51,118 nt of DNA from Streptomyces rhizosphaerihabitans (GTDB lineage: Bacteria > Actinomycetota > Actinomycetes > Streptomycetales > Streptomycetaceae): the NCBI RefSeq assembly GCF_025399795.1, contig NZ_JAODTZ010000058.1:1-51118 (forward strand). The letters are read 5' to 3'. Of this stretch, positions 8,779-17,688 are shown piece by piece; position 1 is the stretch's first letter; every line of letters starts with the position of its first letter. The position numbers and the translations under genes are program-made. The notes under the pieces were generated by a model. That model did not search any database, was not told the origin of the DNA, and saw only the letters and a program-made list of their open reading frames with translations.

Positions 8779-10542
8779 TCAGCAGTGGTGGGCAAAGGCT
8801 GCGGGCGTGGCCTTTCGCAGGACGGGGGCGGGGCGTGTGGGAGAGGGCGGGTAGACGGTCCTGCCCTCTTTGATGGTCTCCACGACGGTGATGTCCTTGA
8901 TCTTCCGCTCGGGGATCGTGAGCGGGTTGTGGCTGAGGATCACGAAGTCGGCGAGCTTGCCGACCTCGATGCTGCCCTTGGTGTCCTCTTCGAAGTACTG
9001 GCGGGCGGCGTTGATGGTGATGGACTTCACCGCGTCCAGGGCCGACACACATTGGTCCGGGCCCAGGACGCTTCCTGAGGTGCGGGTGACACGGGTGACC
9101 TGGCTGGACAGGATGGCGATCGAGTTGGGCAGGGCGACGGGTGCGTCGTGGTGCGAGGTGTAGGCCATGTCGCGGTCCACTGCCCATCGGGCCGGCGAGA
9201 TGTCGACAGCGCGTTCGGGGCCGAGCACGGTCTTGCCGTACCAGTCGCCCCAGTAGTAGGTGTGCATGGAAAAGAACGACGGGATGATCCCGAGTTCCCG
9301 GAACGCCTCGATCTGGTCCTCGCGGGCCGTCTGGCAGTGGATCGCCGTCGTACGCCGGTCCTGTCCGGCTTCCTTGGTGGCCGAGCGCACGCACCGAATG
9401 AGCTGGTCGATGGCGGCGTCGCCGTTCACATGCGCGATGACATGCCAGTTGTTGGCGAAACCCGCCCTGACCTGGGCCAGGACGTCCTCGTCCGGCAGGG
9501 TCGCATAGCCGCAGTACTCCTCGTCCTGGTCCTCGGGCGGGGTGAGGTAGGGCTCGGTGAGCCAGGCGGTGCGCCCCTGGGGCGAGCCATCCAGGACCAG
9601 CTTCACCCCGGCCACGCGCAGGCCCTTGGTGTACTCCTGGCTCGCCTGGACCGTGGCAGGGGATTTCATGGCCTGGCCGGCCTTCACGTAGACGACCACG
9701 TCGGTGGGCAGGCCGGAGGGGTAGGCGTCCGCGACCTGCCGCATGAGGCCCAGGACCTCCAGGCTCGCTGCCCCCTCCTGCACGGTCGTGAAGCCGAAGC
9801 TCGCCGCCGACAGGAGGCCCACGGGCAGGAACTGCCCGCTGTCGACGGGGTCCATCCCGGCGACGGCCAGGTCGGCGGCGGGGTTGAACGCGGTCTCTTC
9901 CAGCACCCCGTTCGGCTCCCCGTACACGAGCCCGGATTCGGTTGCGCGCTCCAGCGTCCGCCGGATCACCCCGCCCTCCGGGTCCGGTGTCATGGCGGTG
10001 TACCCGAGTCGTTCGAGCCCCAGGCTGTTGACCGCTCCCAGATGGAAGGACTGGTGGATCGCCAGCACGGGCTTCTCGGTGGACACCACGTCCAGGTCGT
10101 GGCGGGTGGGGTGCTTGCCCTCGGCGAGCATGGAGTCGTCGTAACCGAAACCGATGATCCAATCCGAGCGTTTCCCCACCTCGCTCTCGGCGAACTCGCG
10201 CAGTTTGTCCTGGAGGGACGCGATGTCGGTGACGTCGCCGTCGGGAGCGGCCAGGAGATTGGCGATCGTGGCCTGCAGGCCGGTGCCTGTGACGTGGCCG
10301 TGCGCATCGATGAAACCCGGCAGCAGAGCCTGATCGGGCAGCAGGGCGTGCATCCGCGTCTCTGGTCCCTGCCACGCGGCCTGCGCCCGGGACAGGTTGC
10401 CGACGAAGACGATCCGGCCGTCCTTGACCGCCACCGCCTCAGGCGCTGCCGACTTGTCGTCGGTGACCGTCACGATGGAACCGCCGGAGAAGATGATGTC
10501 GGCATCTCCAGACCGCGCTCCCGGTGAGATTGCCTGAGACAT
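8779..10542 (-). CDS. Amidohydrolase (YtcJ / Amidohydrolase_3 type)
   Basis: The product is about 587 residues from the ATG at 10542 (MSQAISPG), with AGGAG and AGGTGG upstream. Diagnostic parts are the N-terminal beta-sandwich start (IIFSGGSIVTVTDDK), LLPGFIDAHGHVTG with the metal-binding His-x-His, HVNGDAAID, SHHDAPV near the C-terminal metal site, and GSIEVGKLADFVIL closing the sandwich. Such enzymes are cytoplasmic metal-dependent hydrolases of C-N or C-O bonds in amides, ureas or formamides. The natural substrate cannot be told. It is transcribed alone, convergent with the genes to its left. Confidence 0.88.
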   Translation of the reverse strand: MSQAISPGARSGDADIIFSGGSIVTVTDDKSAAPEAVAVKDGRIVFVGNLSRAQAAWQGPETRMHALLPDQALLPGFIDAHGHVTGTGLQATIANLLAAPDGDVTDIASLQDKLREFAESEVGKRSDWIIGFGYDDSMLAEGKHPTRHDLDVVSTEKPVLAIHQSFHLGAVNSLGLERLGYTAMTPDPEGGVIRRTLERATESGLVYGEPNGVLEETAFNPAADLAVAGMDPVDSGQFLPVGLLSAASFGFTTVQEGAASLEVLGLMRQVADAYPSGLPTDVVVYVKAGQAMKSPATVQASQEYTKGLRVAGVKLVLDGSPQGRTAWLTEPYLTPPEDQDEEYCGYATLPDEDVLAQVRAGFANNWHVIAHVNGDAAIDQLIRCVRSATKEAGQDRRTTAIHCQTAREDQIEAFRELGIIPSFFSMHTYYWGDWYGKTVLGPERAVDISPARWAVDRDMAYTSHHDAPVALPNSIAILSSQVTRVTRTSGSVLGPDQCVSALDAVKSITINAARQYFEEDTKGSIEVGKLADFVILSHNPLTIPERKIKDITVVETIKEGRTVYPPSPTRPAPVLRKATPAAFAHHC

Positions 10543-10807
10543 CACACACCACCTGTTCTCCTGCGGATGACCAGCCTTCATTACGAAGGGTAGTCGTTTG
10601 CGTACGAATCGCGAGCGAGCGACGCCGGCCAGTGGCGCAGGATGAAGCCGACTCGGCACACGCGCACGAGACTTACGGACCTTCATCGGTTAGGAACACC
10701 AGCGGGCCGGATCATCTGAGACGCGAGCGAATCGGCCCCGTTCACCTGAGAACCCCCTCGATGCCGAACCTGCCGAAGTCGTCACGGCGCAGGTTCAGGC
10801 CTGCCAG

Positions 10808-11938
10808 TCACTCCGGCTGGTGTTCCGGCCCTCCGAAGTCCGGGTTGGTGAAGTCCGGGCTGGAGAAGCTCCGCCGCGGGTCCGCCGCGGGTCCGCCGTC
10901 GGGACTGCTGAACCCCGGCCGGCCGTAGCCGAGGTGGGGGATCCGGCTCGGAGCCGGTGCCGGGCGGCCCAGCGCCACCGAGCCCGGACCCGCGAGAACC
11001 TCCCGCAGGAACGGCAGGATGCCGCGCTCCAGCAGGGCATCGAGCCAGGCCTGCTTGGCCCGGGCGACCTGTTCGGACAGCTCGCCGCCAACTCCGGCCC
11101 GGAGCGAGGACGAGCTGTCGCGCAGCGCCGTCAGCAGCAGTCCGGCCGTGCCAACGATGACCGCTGCTGCGGTAACTGCGCCGAGGACCCATCCGGTGGT
11201 CAGGAGGGTCTGGGCGATGGCCGGTGCGGGATCGAGCAGCTTGAGGCTGTAGCCCACGAGCAGCAAGATCGCTGCGGTGATACCGGCGAGGACGGAAGCA
11301 AGGACCGTGGCGCCGGAGACCAAGTTGAATTCCAGTACCTCGCCATTAGTCGACGACGTACGAACGGGAGTGTGGACTGCCGTCGGCTGCCCGGGAGTAC
11401 CTGGCCCTGCCTCCCCTGTTCCCCGAGTCGTTGACACCGGTGGGACTACGTGCAAGCCGAGCACCGCTGCCAGGAAGCGGCGACCGTAGGACATACGAGC
11501 CCACCGCTGCGCAGGGACTCCGTTTCCGGTCCGGTTGCCCCCCGGTCGTCCGGCGCCCAGAATAGCGGCCCACAGACGGCGGCCCAGACCTGTCAGGTAA
11601 GGCCGTTCGGGGACCTCTCCACGGCTGTCGGAAGACGGGACGGCGGCGGACGACGGTTCCGAACGCGAGCCCGCGGAGGTCGCGCGCAAGGACGTTTGCG
11701 GGGACACCGGACGGCGTAGCTCCTCGCGGACCTGCACATAGTGCGCATACTCGTCCGCCGCAGCCGCCGTGATGAGGGCTGTGGCGTTGAGCGCCATGGT
11801 ACGTAGCTGCTCGAGGTTGAGCCGCTGGCCCACGGCAGCGAGTTCCGGTCGGTGTGATGCGGAGCGCAGCGCCTCATCGAGGATCCGCTCGTATTCCTGG
11901 CGGTCCTCGCTCAGCAGGTGCTGCGGAACGCTTACCAC
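10808..11938 (-). CDS. Membrane protein of unknown function, second gene of a pair
   Basis: The product is about 376 residues. The GTG at 11938 lies within the last codons of the upstream gene (GTGGTAA) and has GGAGGAGGGG before it, so it is translationally coupled. After a charged helical N-terminus (LLSEDRQEYERILDEALRSA), two long hydrophobic segments follow around residues 210-265 (ASVLAGITAAILLLVGYSLK and VLGAVTAAAVIVGTAGLLLT). The C-terminal tail is rich in Pro, Gly and Phe with loose SSPDF / TNPDF repeats. I do not recognise the family. Confidence 0.75.
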   Translation of the reverse strand: MVSVPQHLLSEDRQEYERILDEALRSASHRPELAAVGQRLNLEQLRTMALNATALITAAAADEYAHYVQVREELRRPVSPQTSLRATSAGSRSEPSSAAVPSSDSRGEVPERPYLTGLGRRLWAAILGAGRPGGNRTGNGVPAQRWARMSYGRRFLAAVLGLHVVPPVSTTRGTGEAGPGTPGQPTAVHTPVRTSSTNGEVLEFNLVSGATVLASVLAGITAAILLLVGYSLKLLDPAPAIAQTLLTTGWVLGAVTAAAVIVGTAGLLLTALRDSSSSLRAGVGGELSEQVARAKQAWLDALLERGILPFLREVLAGPGSVALGRPAPAPSRIPHLGYGRPGFSSPDGGPAADPRRSFSSPDFTNPDFGGPEHQPE

Positions 11939-12723
11939 GGCCCCTCCTCCCCGAACTCCGTTCTCTGCCATCGTCGCCCGCTTCGACCGTCGCGGCCAGA
12001 TCCCGATCCGTTGGACGGGTCCGGGGTGAAGGGGGTGTCCGCGAGGCGTGCGGGATCTGGGGAGGGTGATCGGTCCGCAGGGTGCTCGTCCGGTGCGGGT
12101 TCCGGCGTGCGGGTGTCTGCGGCCGCGGGATTCGATCTGGGCGACGGTCTCGGGTGTGGGAGGGGCGGGGGGCGTTCGGCAGCGGCGGGGGGTTCAACCG
12201 GGTCTGCGGGTGATGCGGGCAGGGGCTCGGCTCGGGGGGGAGCCGAGGGCACTGCGACGGCTCCTGCCTCTGGGGCAGATACGTCGCCCAAGCCGTGGCT
12301 ACCCGCCGCGGTGCTGGCGGCCGACGGCATCCCTGCCTCCGTGACCGTCTCCTGCAACGCCGGTTGCCGGTCGCCTGTAACGGCCTCGTTCACCGTCTGG
12401 ATGCGGATGAGTTGAGTGAGCAGGACAGGCGCTGACATGCCGACCACGATGGCGGCGTACTTGCCGCTGATCTGCCCCGTAGTGCCGAACAGCACCGCAG
12501 CACAGGCTCCCATCAGAGCGTGAACGGCGGCCGCGGCGATATCGACGGGAAGATCAAAGTATCCCTGGAACCGGGGAGCCTCTCCCTGCGCCATCTCTGT
12601 CCTGATCGCCCGCTGGTGGGCGTGGCGATCGGTGGTCCAGGCCGCGAACCGGGCGTACAGGTCCAGGGCCCCGCGCGCGAGACCGCCGGCTGCCCCGCAC
12701 AGAATCAACGTTGGGACATCCAC
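11932..12723 (-). CDS. Membrane protein of unknown function, first gene of a pair
   Basis: The product is 263 residues from GTG 12723 (MDVPTLILCGAAGGLARGAL), with GGGGGAGC upstream. Two or three hydrophobic segments lie in the first 110 residues (about 1-20, 60-82 and 88-106), separated by a charged loop. The C-terminal 140 residues are a disordered Pro/Ala/Asp-rich tail. The stop overlaps the start of the next gene. The arrangement suggests a two-component membrane assembly, but no function can be assigned. Confidence 0.72.
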   Translation of the reverse strand: MDVPTLILCGAAGGLARGALDLYARFAAWTTDRHAHQRAIRTEMAQGEAPRFQGYFDLPVDIAAAAVHALMGACAAVLFGTTGQISGKYAAIVVGMSAPVLLTQLIRIQTVNEAVTGDRQPALQETVTEAGMPSAASTAAGSHGLGDVSAPEAGAVAVPSAPPRAEPLPASPADPVEPPAAAERPPPLPHPRPSPRSNPAAADTRTPEPAPDEHPADRSPSPDPARLADTPFTPDPSNGSGSGRDGRSGRRWQRTEFGEEGPW

Positions 12724-13003
12724 ACGCTCCCCCGGGTGATGGCGCAGACGTCAACTGGCTGCGAAATTCCGGACACCGAACGAGAGTAGAGCCACGGACA
12801 AGCCGCAGGAAAGGGCCCACCCCGGCCCCCTACTCGGTCAACAGTGCGCCGTTTGCCCACCTTTGCCCGCGGGGTAGGCGCGGGCTCCACCCGCATCTAT
12901 TTTGACCAGGACGACTTGGTCGAACACTTGCGTACAGGCACTACCGCCATGGGTGGGGTACCGAGTGGGGAGCTGCCACGATGGCATCTCAGGCAATTGG
13001 CGG

Positions 13004-13375
13004 CTACACGCGTTTCATGCACGTGGCCGGGATCTGCCCGCCTCGCACCACACGCCAGACGGAACCGGCGCGACCGCACTTGCGGTACGCCGGACCGCTC
13101 TGGGTTCGCGCGATCGCGTCGATGCACGACACGAGGACGTCGCCGCGGTGCACGTAGTGGTCAACCGGGCTGTTCGGCTTGGCCACCGGGCCGTCGTTCC
13201 ACGCCGGCCGCCGCACCGCGACCACCCGCCCCGTCACCCTGTACTTCGTCGCACACGCAGCCTCAGCCGGGGAGCGCGAGGACGAGGCGGCCGCTGCTCC
13301 CGGGGCCGCCAGCACGCCGGCGAGTACGACCGCGGCCGCAACTGCCCATGAGGTCATGCGTCGTCGTGGCGTCAT
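13004..13375 (-). CDS. Small secreted protein
   Basis: The product is 123 residues. Residues 1-30 are a signal peptide: an Arg-rich start, the hydrophobic core WAVAAAVVLAGVLAAP and an Ala-rich cleavage region. The mature part has four Cys (AACATKY, VLVSCID, RKCGRAG, PATCMKR) that could form two disulphides, and a beta-rich pattern (VTGRVVAVRRPAW, DHYVHRGDVLVSC). It is presumably exported by Sec. No family name is recognised. The ATG at codon 7 is an alternative start. Confidence 0.7.
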   Translation of the reverse strand: MTPRRRMTSWAVAAAVVLAGVLAAPGAAAASSSRSPAEAACATKYRVTGRVVAVRRPAWNDGPVAKPNSPVDHYVHRGDVLVSCIDAIARTQSGPAYRKCGRAGSVWRVVRGGQIPATCMKRV

Positions 13376-13773
13376 GCACGGACAACCGCCGCCGCGACCG
13401 GCTGTTACGGCTTCGCTGAGGTGATCACCCGACAGAGAAGGACCTACCGGGTGACGAGTCCAGGAGGAGGGTACGGAAGAACTCCGTGACGATGGGGCGG
13501 GCGCATCCGGCCTTGGCTCGTGATCACTTGCGCGAATAGGCGGAGGGCGTTACCCGGTTGCCGGCGACGATGCCGACGACCACGGCACGTTCCCTCTCCG
13601 TTCCCTTGGGCCGGTGGGTCGTGGTCCAGTCGCTTCTGAATCGTCGCCTCCCAACCGGCGGGGAGCGCCCGGCGCGGGCACGGCCGGAATGACGGATTGG
13701 GGTCCGGCCCCGGTGGGAAGGGAGCCTGCGAATGTCATGAGCACGACTACCTTCCCCCACAAGGAGGTCGACC
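13376..13773. other. Intergenic region upstream of snpA
   Basis: About 400 bases without a convincing gene. It must hold the promoters of snpA and of the divergent secreted-protein gene. Many snpA loci have a divergent LysR-type activator gene here, and none is visible. A sequence AAGGAGG lies a few bases before the snpA start. Confidence 0.45.
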
Positions 13774-14340
13774 ATGCACGTCCGTACCTTGACCACCACC
13801 GTCGCCGCGGTTCTCGCGGTGACCTTCCCCCTGCTGGGCGGCCAGGCCGTGGCCGCCCCGTCGTCGGTCGCGGACCACACCCTGGCCGCACGCGTCGTCA
13901 CCTACGACGCGAGCGGTGCCGCGGAGTTCAAGTCCGCGGTCGACCGCGGCGCGGCGATCTGGAACGAGAGCGTCGACGCGGTCGAACTACGGCCGGTCAC
14001 CGCCGGGCAGCGCGCCAACATAAGGGTCCTGGCCGACAACGGCTGGCCCCGGGCCCTGCCCGGGTCGCTCGGCAACGGAACCGTCTACATCGGCCGACAG
14101 GCGGTGGACCAGGGCTACAACACGGTCCGCATCTCCGCCCATGAACTCGGCCACATCCTGGGCCTCCCGGACCGCAAGCCCGGGCCCTGCTCCAGTCTGA
14201 TGTCCGGTTCCAGCGCGGGCGTCGCCTGCACGAACCCGTACCCGAACGCGGCAGAGAAGGCCGAGGTCGAGGCGGACTTCGGCGGCGCCCTCGCGGGACC
14301 GGCCGCGACCGCGCCCCGTGGCGTCGTGATCGTGGACTGA
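13774..14340 (+). CDS. snpA: Snapalysin, secreted small neutral metalloprotease
   Basis: The product is 188 residues. A signal peptide covers about residues 1-28, followed by a short propeptide. The zinc site is HELGHILGLPD at residues 123-133, with two His and the Asp as ligands and the Glu as catalytic base, which is the M7 snapalysin signature. Cys 139 and Cys 152 match the family's disulphide. The enzyme is secreted and degrades proteins such as casein. AAGGAGG precedes the ATG, and a 17-bp hairpin follows the gene. The usual LysR regulator gene is not adjacent. Confidence 0.92.
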   Translation: MHVRTLTTTVAAVLAVTFPLLGGQAVAAPSSVADHTLAARVVTYDASGAAEFKSAVDRGAAIWNESVDAVELRPVTAGQRANIRVLADNGWPRALPGSLGNGTVYIGRQAVDQGYNTVRISAHELGHILGLPDRKPGPCSSLMSGSSAGVACTNPYPNAAEKAEVEADFGGALAGPAATAPRGVVIVD

Positions 14341-14380
14341 CACGCGGCGCGGCGGCACGACGACGCCTGAACGCGCGTCA

Positions 14381-14419
14381 GGTAGGGTGCCCGCCGGTCC
14401 TCCCGGCGGGCACCCTACC
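14381..14419 (+). terminator. 17-bp perfect hairpin terminator after snpA
   Basis: GGTAGGGTGCCCGCCGG (14381-14397) pairs exactly with 14403-14419 around the loop TCCTC. It lies 41 bases after the snpA stop and can also serve the convergent hydrolase gene. Confidence 0.85.
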
Positions 14420-14613
14420 CGGGCGAAGCCTCAGGCCTGGGTGCGCCGCACGCACGCCCCCAGCCGACTGCGCTCAGCCCGGAAATCGGGCGGATACGGC
14501 TGAGTAGCAGGCCGTCGACGTCCTACCCGTTGTAGGCCAGGTAGGCCCTCGACAGCATCGGCACCCACGACGGCTGGCCATCGGACGCCGGCCCGGCTCG
14601 TCCGCAGCTGCCG

Positions 14614-15309
14614 TCACAGGCTCAGAAGCAGGTCCCTGACCGCGACGGGCTGGGACAGGAACGGGTGGTGGCCGGCGGCGAGTTCGACGACGCTGCCGGC
14701 CCGGCGGGCGAACTCGCGCTGCAGCCGCGGCGGGGTGCCCTGGTCCTGGGCGCAGATGAGGTACGTCGAGGGCAACTGCTGCCATGCGGCCGCCCCGACC
14801 GGCTGCCCGGTCACCTGCACGCTCTGCTGGGTGAGGTGGGCCGCCGCCTGCGCCTGGACCTCGGGGTCGCAGTCCTGCAGGAATGTATCCACGAGCAGCT
14901 CGGGGCGGACCCCGAATGTGCCGGCGTCGGGGTCGACGTCGAGAAACGGGGCGGGGCTGCCGTCCCCGAACTCCGACAGGCTCTGCCCGACCTCGGGCAG
15001 GTAGCTGGAGACCAGCAGCAGGTGGCGTACTGACCCGATTCCCGCGGCGGCTTCCGCGGTGATGATGCCGCCGTAGCTGTGGGCGACCACGATGGTCGAC
15101 TCGTCGCTGTCCTGCAGCACCTGCCGCACCGCGGCAACATCCTCGGGCAGTCCCGGACCGCCGACGCCGCCGGGCAGGCCCGCCTCGCCACAGCTCGGCA
15201 GCGCCGGGGCCACGCTCGGCACCCCTCGCTCCTGCAGCAGCTCGGCGGTGCGGTGCCACCACCACGACCCGTCGCGCACGCACGCCCCATGCACGAACAC
15301 GACCCTCAT
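14614..15309 (-). CDS. Alpha/beta hydrolase
   Basis: The product is 231 residues from ATG 15309, preceded by GGAGGTAG. It starts with the oxyanion-hole strand (VVFVHGACVRDGSWWW). The nucleophile elbow is AHSYGG (Ser at about residue 81), the acid position is ICAQDQG, and the catalytic His lies in LAAGHHPFL near the C-terminus. It is a complete cytoplasmic serine hydrolase of the EstC-like ester-hydrolase group. The substrate is unknown, and it appears to stand alone. Confidence 0.85.
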   Translation of the reverse strand: MRVVFVHGACVRDGSWWWHRTAELLQERGVPSVAPALPSCGEAGLPGGVGGPGLPEDVAAVRQVLQDSDESTIVVAHSYGGIITAEAAAGIGSVRHLLLVSSYLPEVGQSLSEFGDGSPAPFLDVDPDAGTFGVRPELLVDTFLQDCDPEVQAQAAAHLTQQSVQVTGQPVGAAAWQQLPSTYLICAQDQGTPPRLQREFARRAGSVVELAAGHHPFLSQPVAVRDLLLSL

Positions 15310-15404
15310 CGCTACCTCCACGTCTGCCTTGACTGCCCCCTGCCGACGATAGGGCTACAACTCCGGCTGATCCGGTCGCATCTGGGACACAGGGACGGCC
15401 GGTC

Positions 15405-15506
15405 ATGGCGGTGATCAACTGGGTACTCATCGCGGTGCCGGCCGCCATCGCCGCACTGCTCCGGGACCGGGAGCCGTCCCGCATCGGCTGCCCCGGGGGC
15501 AGGTAG
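15405..15506 (+). CDS. Possible tiny membrane peptide
   Basis: A 33-residue frame from ATG 15405 reads AVINWVLIAVPAAIAALLRD and then a short charged tail. AGGGACGG precedes it. One transmembrane segment is predicted. It may be real or a chance frame, because it lies opposite and beside gene debris. Confidence 0.22.
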   Translation: MAVINWVLIAVPAAIAALLRDREPSRIGCPGGR

Positions 15507-15507
15507 G

Positions 15508-15687
15508 TCACCTGAGCTCAACAACGTAGGAGGCGCCGCTGAACGCCCAGCCGTCGGTGCCTTCGCCGATGATGTCGTCGATGAAGCGGTCCTCAAAGTC
15601 GTCGTCGCGCAGGTCGCTGGCCAGTCAGAGCGTCTCAGTTTCGCTCCGGTCGCCGCAGCTTCCGTCGATACGAAGGGGTACGGCGCA
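15508..15687 (-). pseudogene. Degenerate 3' copy of the Tpg-like gene at 41.3 kb
   Basis: The minus strand reads CAVPLRIDG, ETETL, a stop, then LASDLRDDDFEDRFIDDIIG, EGTDGWAFSG and ASYVVELR before TGA. This lines up residue by residue with the last 55 residues of the protein encoded at 41299-41871 (APLRIDG, EIETLWLAGDLRDDDFED, EGTDGWEFSG, SYSVELR). A TGA replaces the conserved Trp codon, and three codons (VAD) are missing. The 5' part is absent, replaced by a kinase fragment. Confidence 0.75.
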
Positions 15688-15787
15688 GCGCCGGTCCGGG
15701 TGACCGAGGTGCCGTCCAGGGCGTGGGCGATGCCGAAGTCCAGCACCCGCGGCCCGTCCGGCGCCAGTCTGCCGGTCGAACCAGAGA
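15688..15787 (-). pseudogene. Ser/Thr protein kinase fragment (DFG region)
   Basis: A stretch of about 30 residues reads GPRVLDFGIAHALDGTSVTR. It carries the DFG magnesium-binding motif and the activation-loop start of a bacterial PknB-type kinase. No other kinase subdomain is present nearby. It is joined in phase, more or less, to the Tpg-like remnant at about 15688, so the two form a chimera made by deletion or recombination. Confidence 0.6.
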
Positions 15788-15790
15788 CGA

Positions 15791-16015
15791 TCACCTACGG
15801 ATGGCGCGGGCGACGACACCTGCGATAGCGGCGAGCGCGCTCATGACGGCGGCTCCTACCCCCAAAGGCTGCGCGAGACCCGGGTGCACACGGGCCACGT
15901 AGACGGCCGCCGTGGTGATGAGCAGCCCCACCAGCAGGGTGAGCAGGAGGAGCACCAGGCGCAGCTCCCGGAGGCTGCGGTCCTGAGGACGGGATCCGTC
16001 CGTGTCCGTGGTCAT
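15791..16015 (-). CDS. Small two-pass membrane protein
   Basis: The product is 74 residues from ATG 16015, with AAAGGA upstream. A charged N-terminus (TTDTDGSRPQDRSLRELR) is followed by two hydrophobic helices (LVLLLLTLLVGLLITTAAVY and LGVGAAVMSALAAIAGVVA). No family is recognised. Confidence 0.6.
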   Translation of the reverse strand: MTTDTDGSRPQDRSLRELRLVLLLLTLLVGLLITTAAVYVARVHPGLAQPLGVGAAVMSALAAIAGVVARAIRR

Positions 16016-16245
16016 CGTTGAGTCCTTTGCGGATCGGGCACGGCGCGGAAGCGCCCAGGGGCGGGCGCGCTGTGCGGGCAGCAGGCCGGATGGCTTCAAC
16101 AGTGGCGGAACCGCCACAGCGTCGGTATGCCGTCCGTATGCCGTGTGACTGCCATTCCAGAGGACGGATAGCAGAGCGACCGGACAAAGGTGGGGGGTCT
16201 CCAAAACCGGCCTGCAGCCGATGAGGGCATCGCTAGCTTCGCGTC

Positions 16246-17415
16246 ATGCCTTCCAACGACGGTCCCAGCGCGGCCGACCAGCAGCTCATCGACCACGCGG
16301 CGCGTCACAGCCTCACCATCACGGCCAAGCAGCTCGAAGTCTGGCGGCGTGCCGGACTACTCCCGGGCAACATCCCCGGCGGAGGCCTCGGCCGCGGCCG
16401 GGGCAGCACATCCACCCCGCCGACCGAGAGCTTCGACCTGGTCCTCGCCCTCGCCCGCCGCGCCGGCCGAGGCAAACGGCCCACCGACCTGGCGCTGCTC
16501 CTGTTCGCCGACGGGCACCCGGTGCCGGAGACGACGGTGCGGGCCGCCTTCCGCGCCGCGGTGGACTCCGTCGCCCTGCCTGGCGAGGGCGACAGCCTGG
16601 GCGATGATCTGGAGCTGGAAGAGCACGTGGACCATGTCGCGAGCCGCCTTGCCGAGGCCGGCCAGACCTTCGTCCTCGTTCCCGCCCGGGCCAGGCGTAT
16701 CGACGAGCGCATCGCCCGCATCCTGGGCGAACTCCCCGAAGAACTGGCCGAGCTGGACAAGAACACCGAGCCCACGCCGATGACTCCGTCCGACGCGTCG
16801 CTGGCCGCCGTGACCACCGTCCTCGGCGGCACCATGCCCGTGCAGGAGATCGGGGACTTGCTGCGCGGGATGAACCCGGGCATGACGGCTCATCCGTTCG
16901 CCTCGCTCGTCGAGACCACCCAGCAGGACGCCCCGGAAGCCGCGGACCTGGTGATGGCCGACGACGGCTCGCTCTCCTTCCTCGCCGAAGGCGACGCCCG
17001 CGACCGGCTCCGCGGTCTGGCCGACACCGCCTCGCTGGAAGACCTCCGCGCCAGCTGGCGCACGGACCAGCAGGTGCGTGCGTGGGCCCTGGACCTGTGT
17101 GAGCGGGTCGAGGCCGAGCTGGATGCCGGCCAGCCCGCCGAAGCCGTCACAATGTGGCTGACCGGGAGGGGGCTGCCGTCGGGGGTGTCTGTCCTGGAGA
17201 CCCTGCGCGAGCGCCGCTGGACACCTTCCGGCGGCGCCCTCTCGACGCTGCTGTTGCTGTTCCAGTGTCAGATGTACGTCGTGCTCGACGGGCTGGTGCC
17301 CGGCTGTCAGTGGCCGGTCCTGAAGATGCCGGGGGTGCTGGCGCCACCCGTCCGCGACCTGATCCTGACAGCCGTCCGGCCGGAGACGACCCCGGCCCAA
17401 GAGGCTGCCGACTGA
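16246..17415 (+). CDS. Hypothetical protein with a putative N-terminal HTH
   Basis: The product is 389 residues from ATG 16246. Near the N-terminus, TITAKQLEVWRRAGLLPGN resembles the recognition helix and first strand of MerR-like winged helices. The rest is helical and acidic, without an enzyme motif (for example VDHVASRLAEAGQTFVLVPA). It resembles Streptomyces proteins labelled only hypothetical. It stands alone, with the TTGTCAGC palindrome 120 bases downstream. A DNA-binding role is a guess. Confidence 0.65.
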   Translation: MPSNDGPSAADQQLIDHAARHSLTITAKQLEVWRRAGLLPGNIPGGGLGRGRGSTSTPPTESFDLVLALARRAGRGKRPTDLALLLFADGHPVPETTVRAAFRAAVDSVALPGEGDSLGDDLELEEHVDHVASRLAEAGQTFVLVPARARRIDERIARILGELPEELAELDKNTEPTPMTPSDASLAAVTTVLGGTMPVQEIGDLLRGMNPGMTAHPFASLVETTQQDAPEAADLVMADDGSLSFLAEGDARDRLRGLADTASLEDLRASWRTDQQVRAWALDLCERVEAELDAGQPAEAVTMWLTGRGLPSGVSVLETLRERRWTPSGGALSTLLLLFQCQMYVVLDGLVPGCQWPVLKMPGVLAPPVRDLILTAVRPETTPAQEAAD

Positions 17416-17534
17416 CGCACCGTGCTGACGGCTGACCACGGTCCGCAGCAAGCCCAGGCGTGAGCTCCGGATCCCGCGGCGGCTGGCCAGGTTCATCGAC
17501 TCGCTTTGGCCTCAAGAGCTGATCACGTGCAGGG

Positions 17535-17554
17535 TTGTCAGCAGGAGCTGACAA
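17535..17554. promoter_or_regulatory. Perfect 8+8 bp operator-like palindrome
   Basis: TTGTCAGC and GCTGACAA flank the spacer AGGA. The sequence lies in a gene-poor stretch between 17415 and the HTH gene that ends at 17689. It looks like a binding site for a dimeric (for example GntR-type) repressor. No gene starts right after it on either strand, so it may be an orphan site left by rearrangement. Confidence 0.45.
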
Positions 17555-17688
17555 TTTGTGATCGCGTCGTACTGGCCGCTCGACGCCGTGGTCAAGACGG
17601 GAGTGACCACGCACGACTTCACACGCTTCGCCCTTGCTGATGAACGCCGTTACTCAGCTGGCGTTCCCGTCTTGAGCGGTGCGGCGCC

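Noticed and set aside
9148..10527. 459-codon plus-strand frame opposite the amidohydrolase
   Set aside because: It is a high-GC shadow of a gene with clear metal-binding motifs on the other strand; the peptide has no recognisable domain.
12844..13000. Short plus-strand peptide RIYFDQDDLVEHLRTG
   Set aside because: Looks slightly protein-like, but it is too short, has no start or stop context, and runs into the antisense of the secreted-protein gene.
16357..17496. 379-codon minus-strand frame opposite the HTH-like hypothetical gene
   Set aside because: Composition (Gln/Gly/Arg-rich) is typical of a shadow frame; the plus strand has the natural amino-acid pattern and start.
17642..17666. GAACGCC...GGCGTTC hairpin
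   Set aside because: Only a 7-bp stem with an 11-base loop and no gene ending right before it; too weak to call a terminator.
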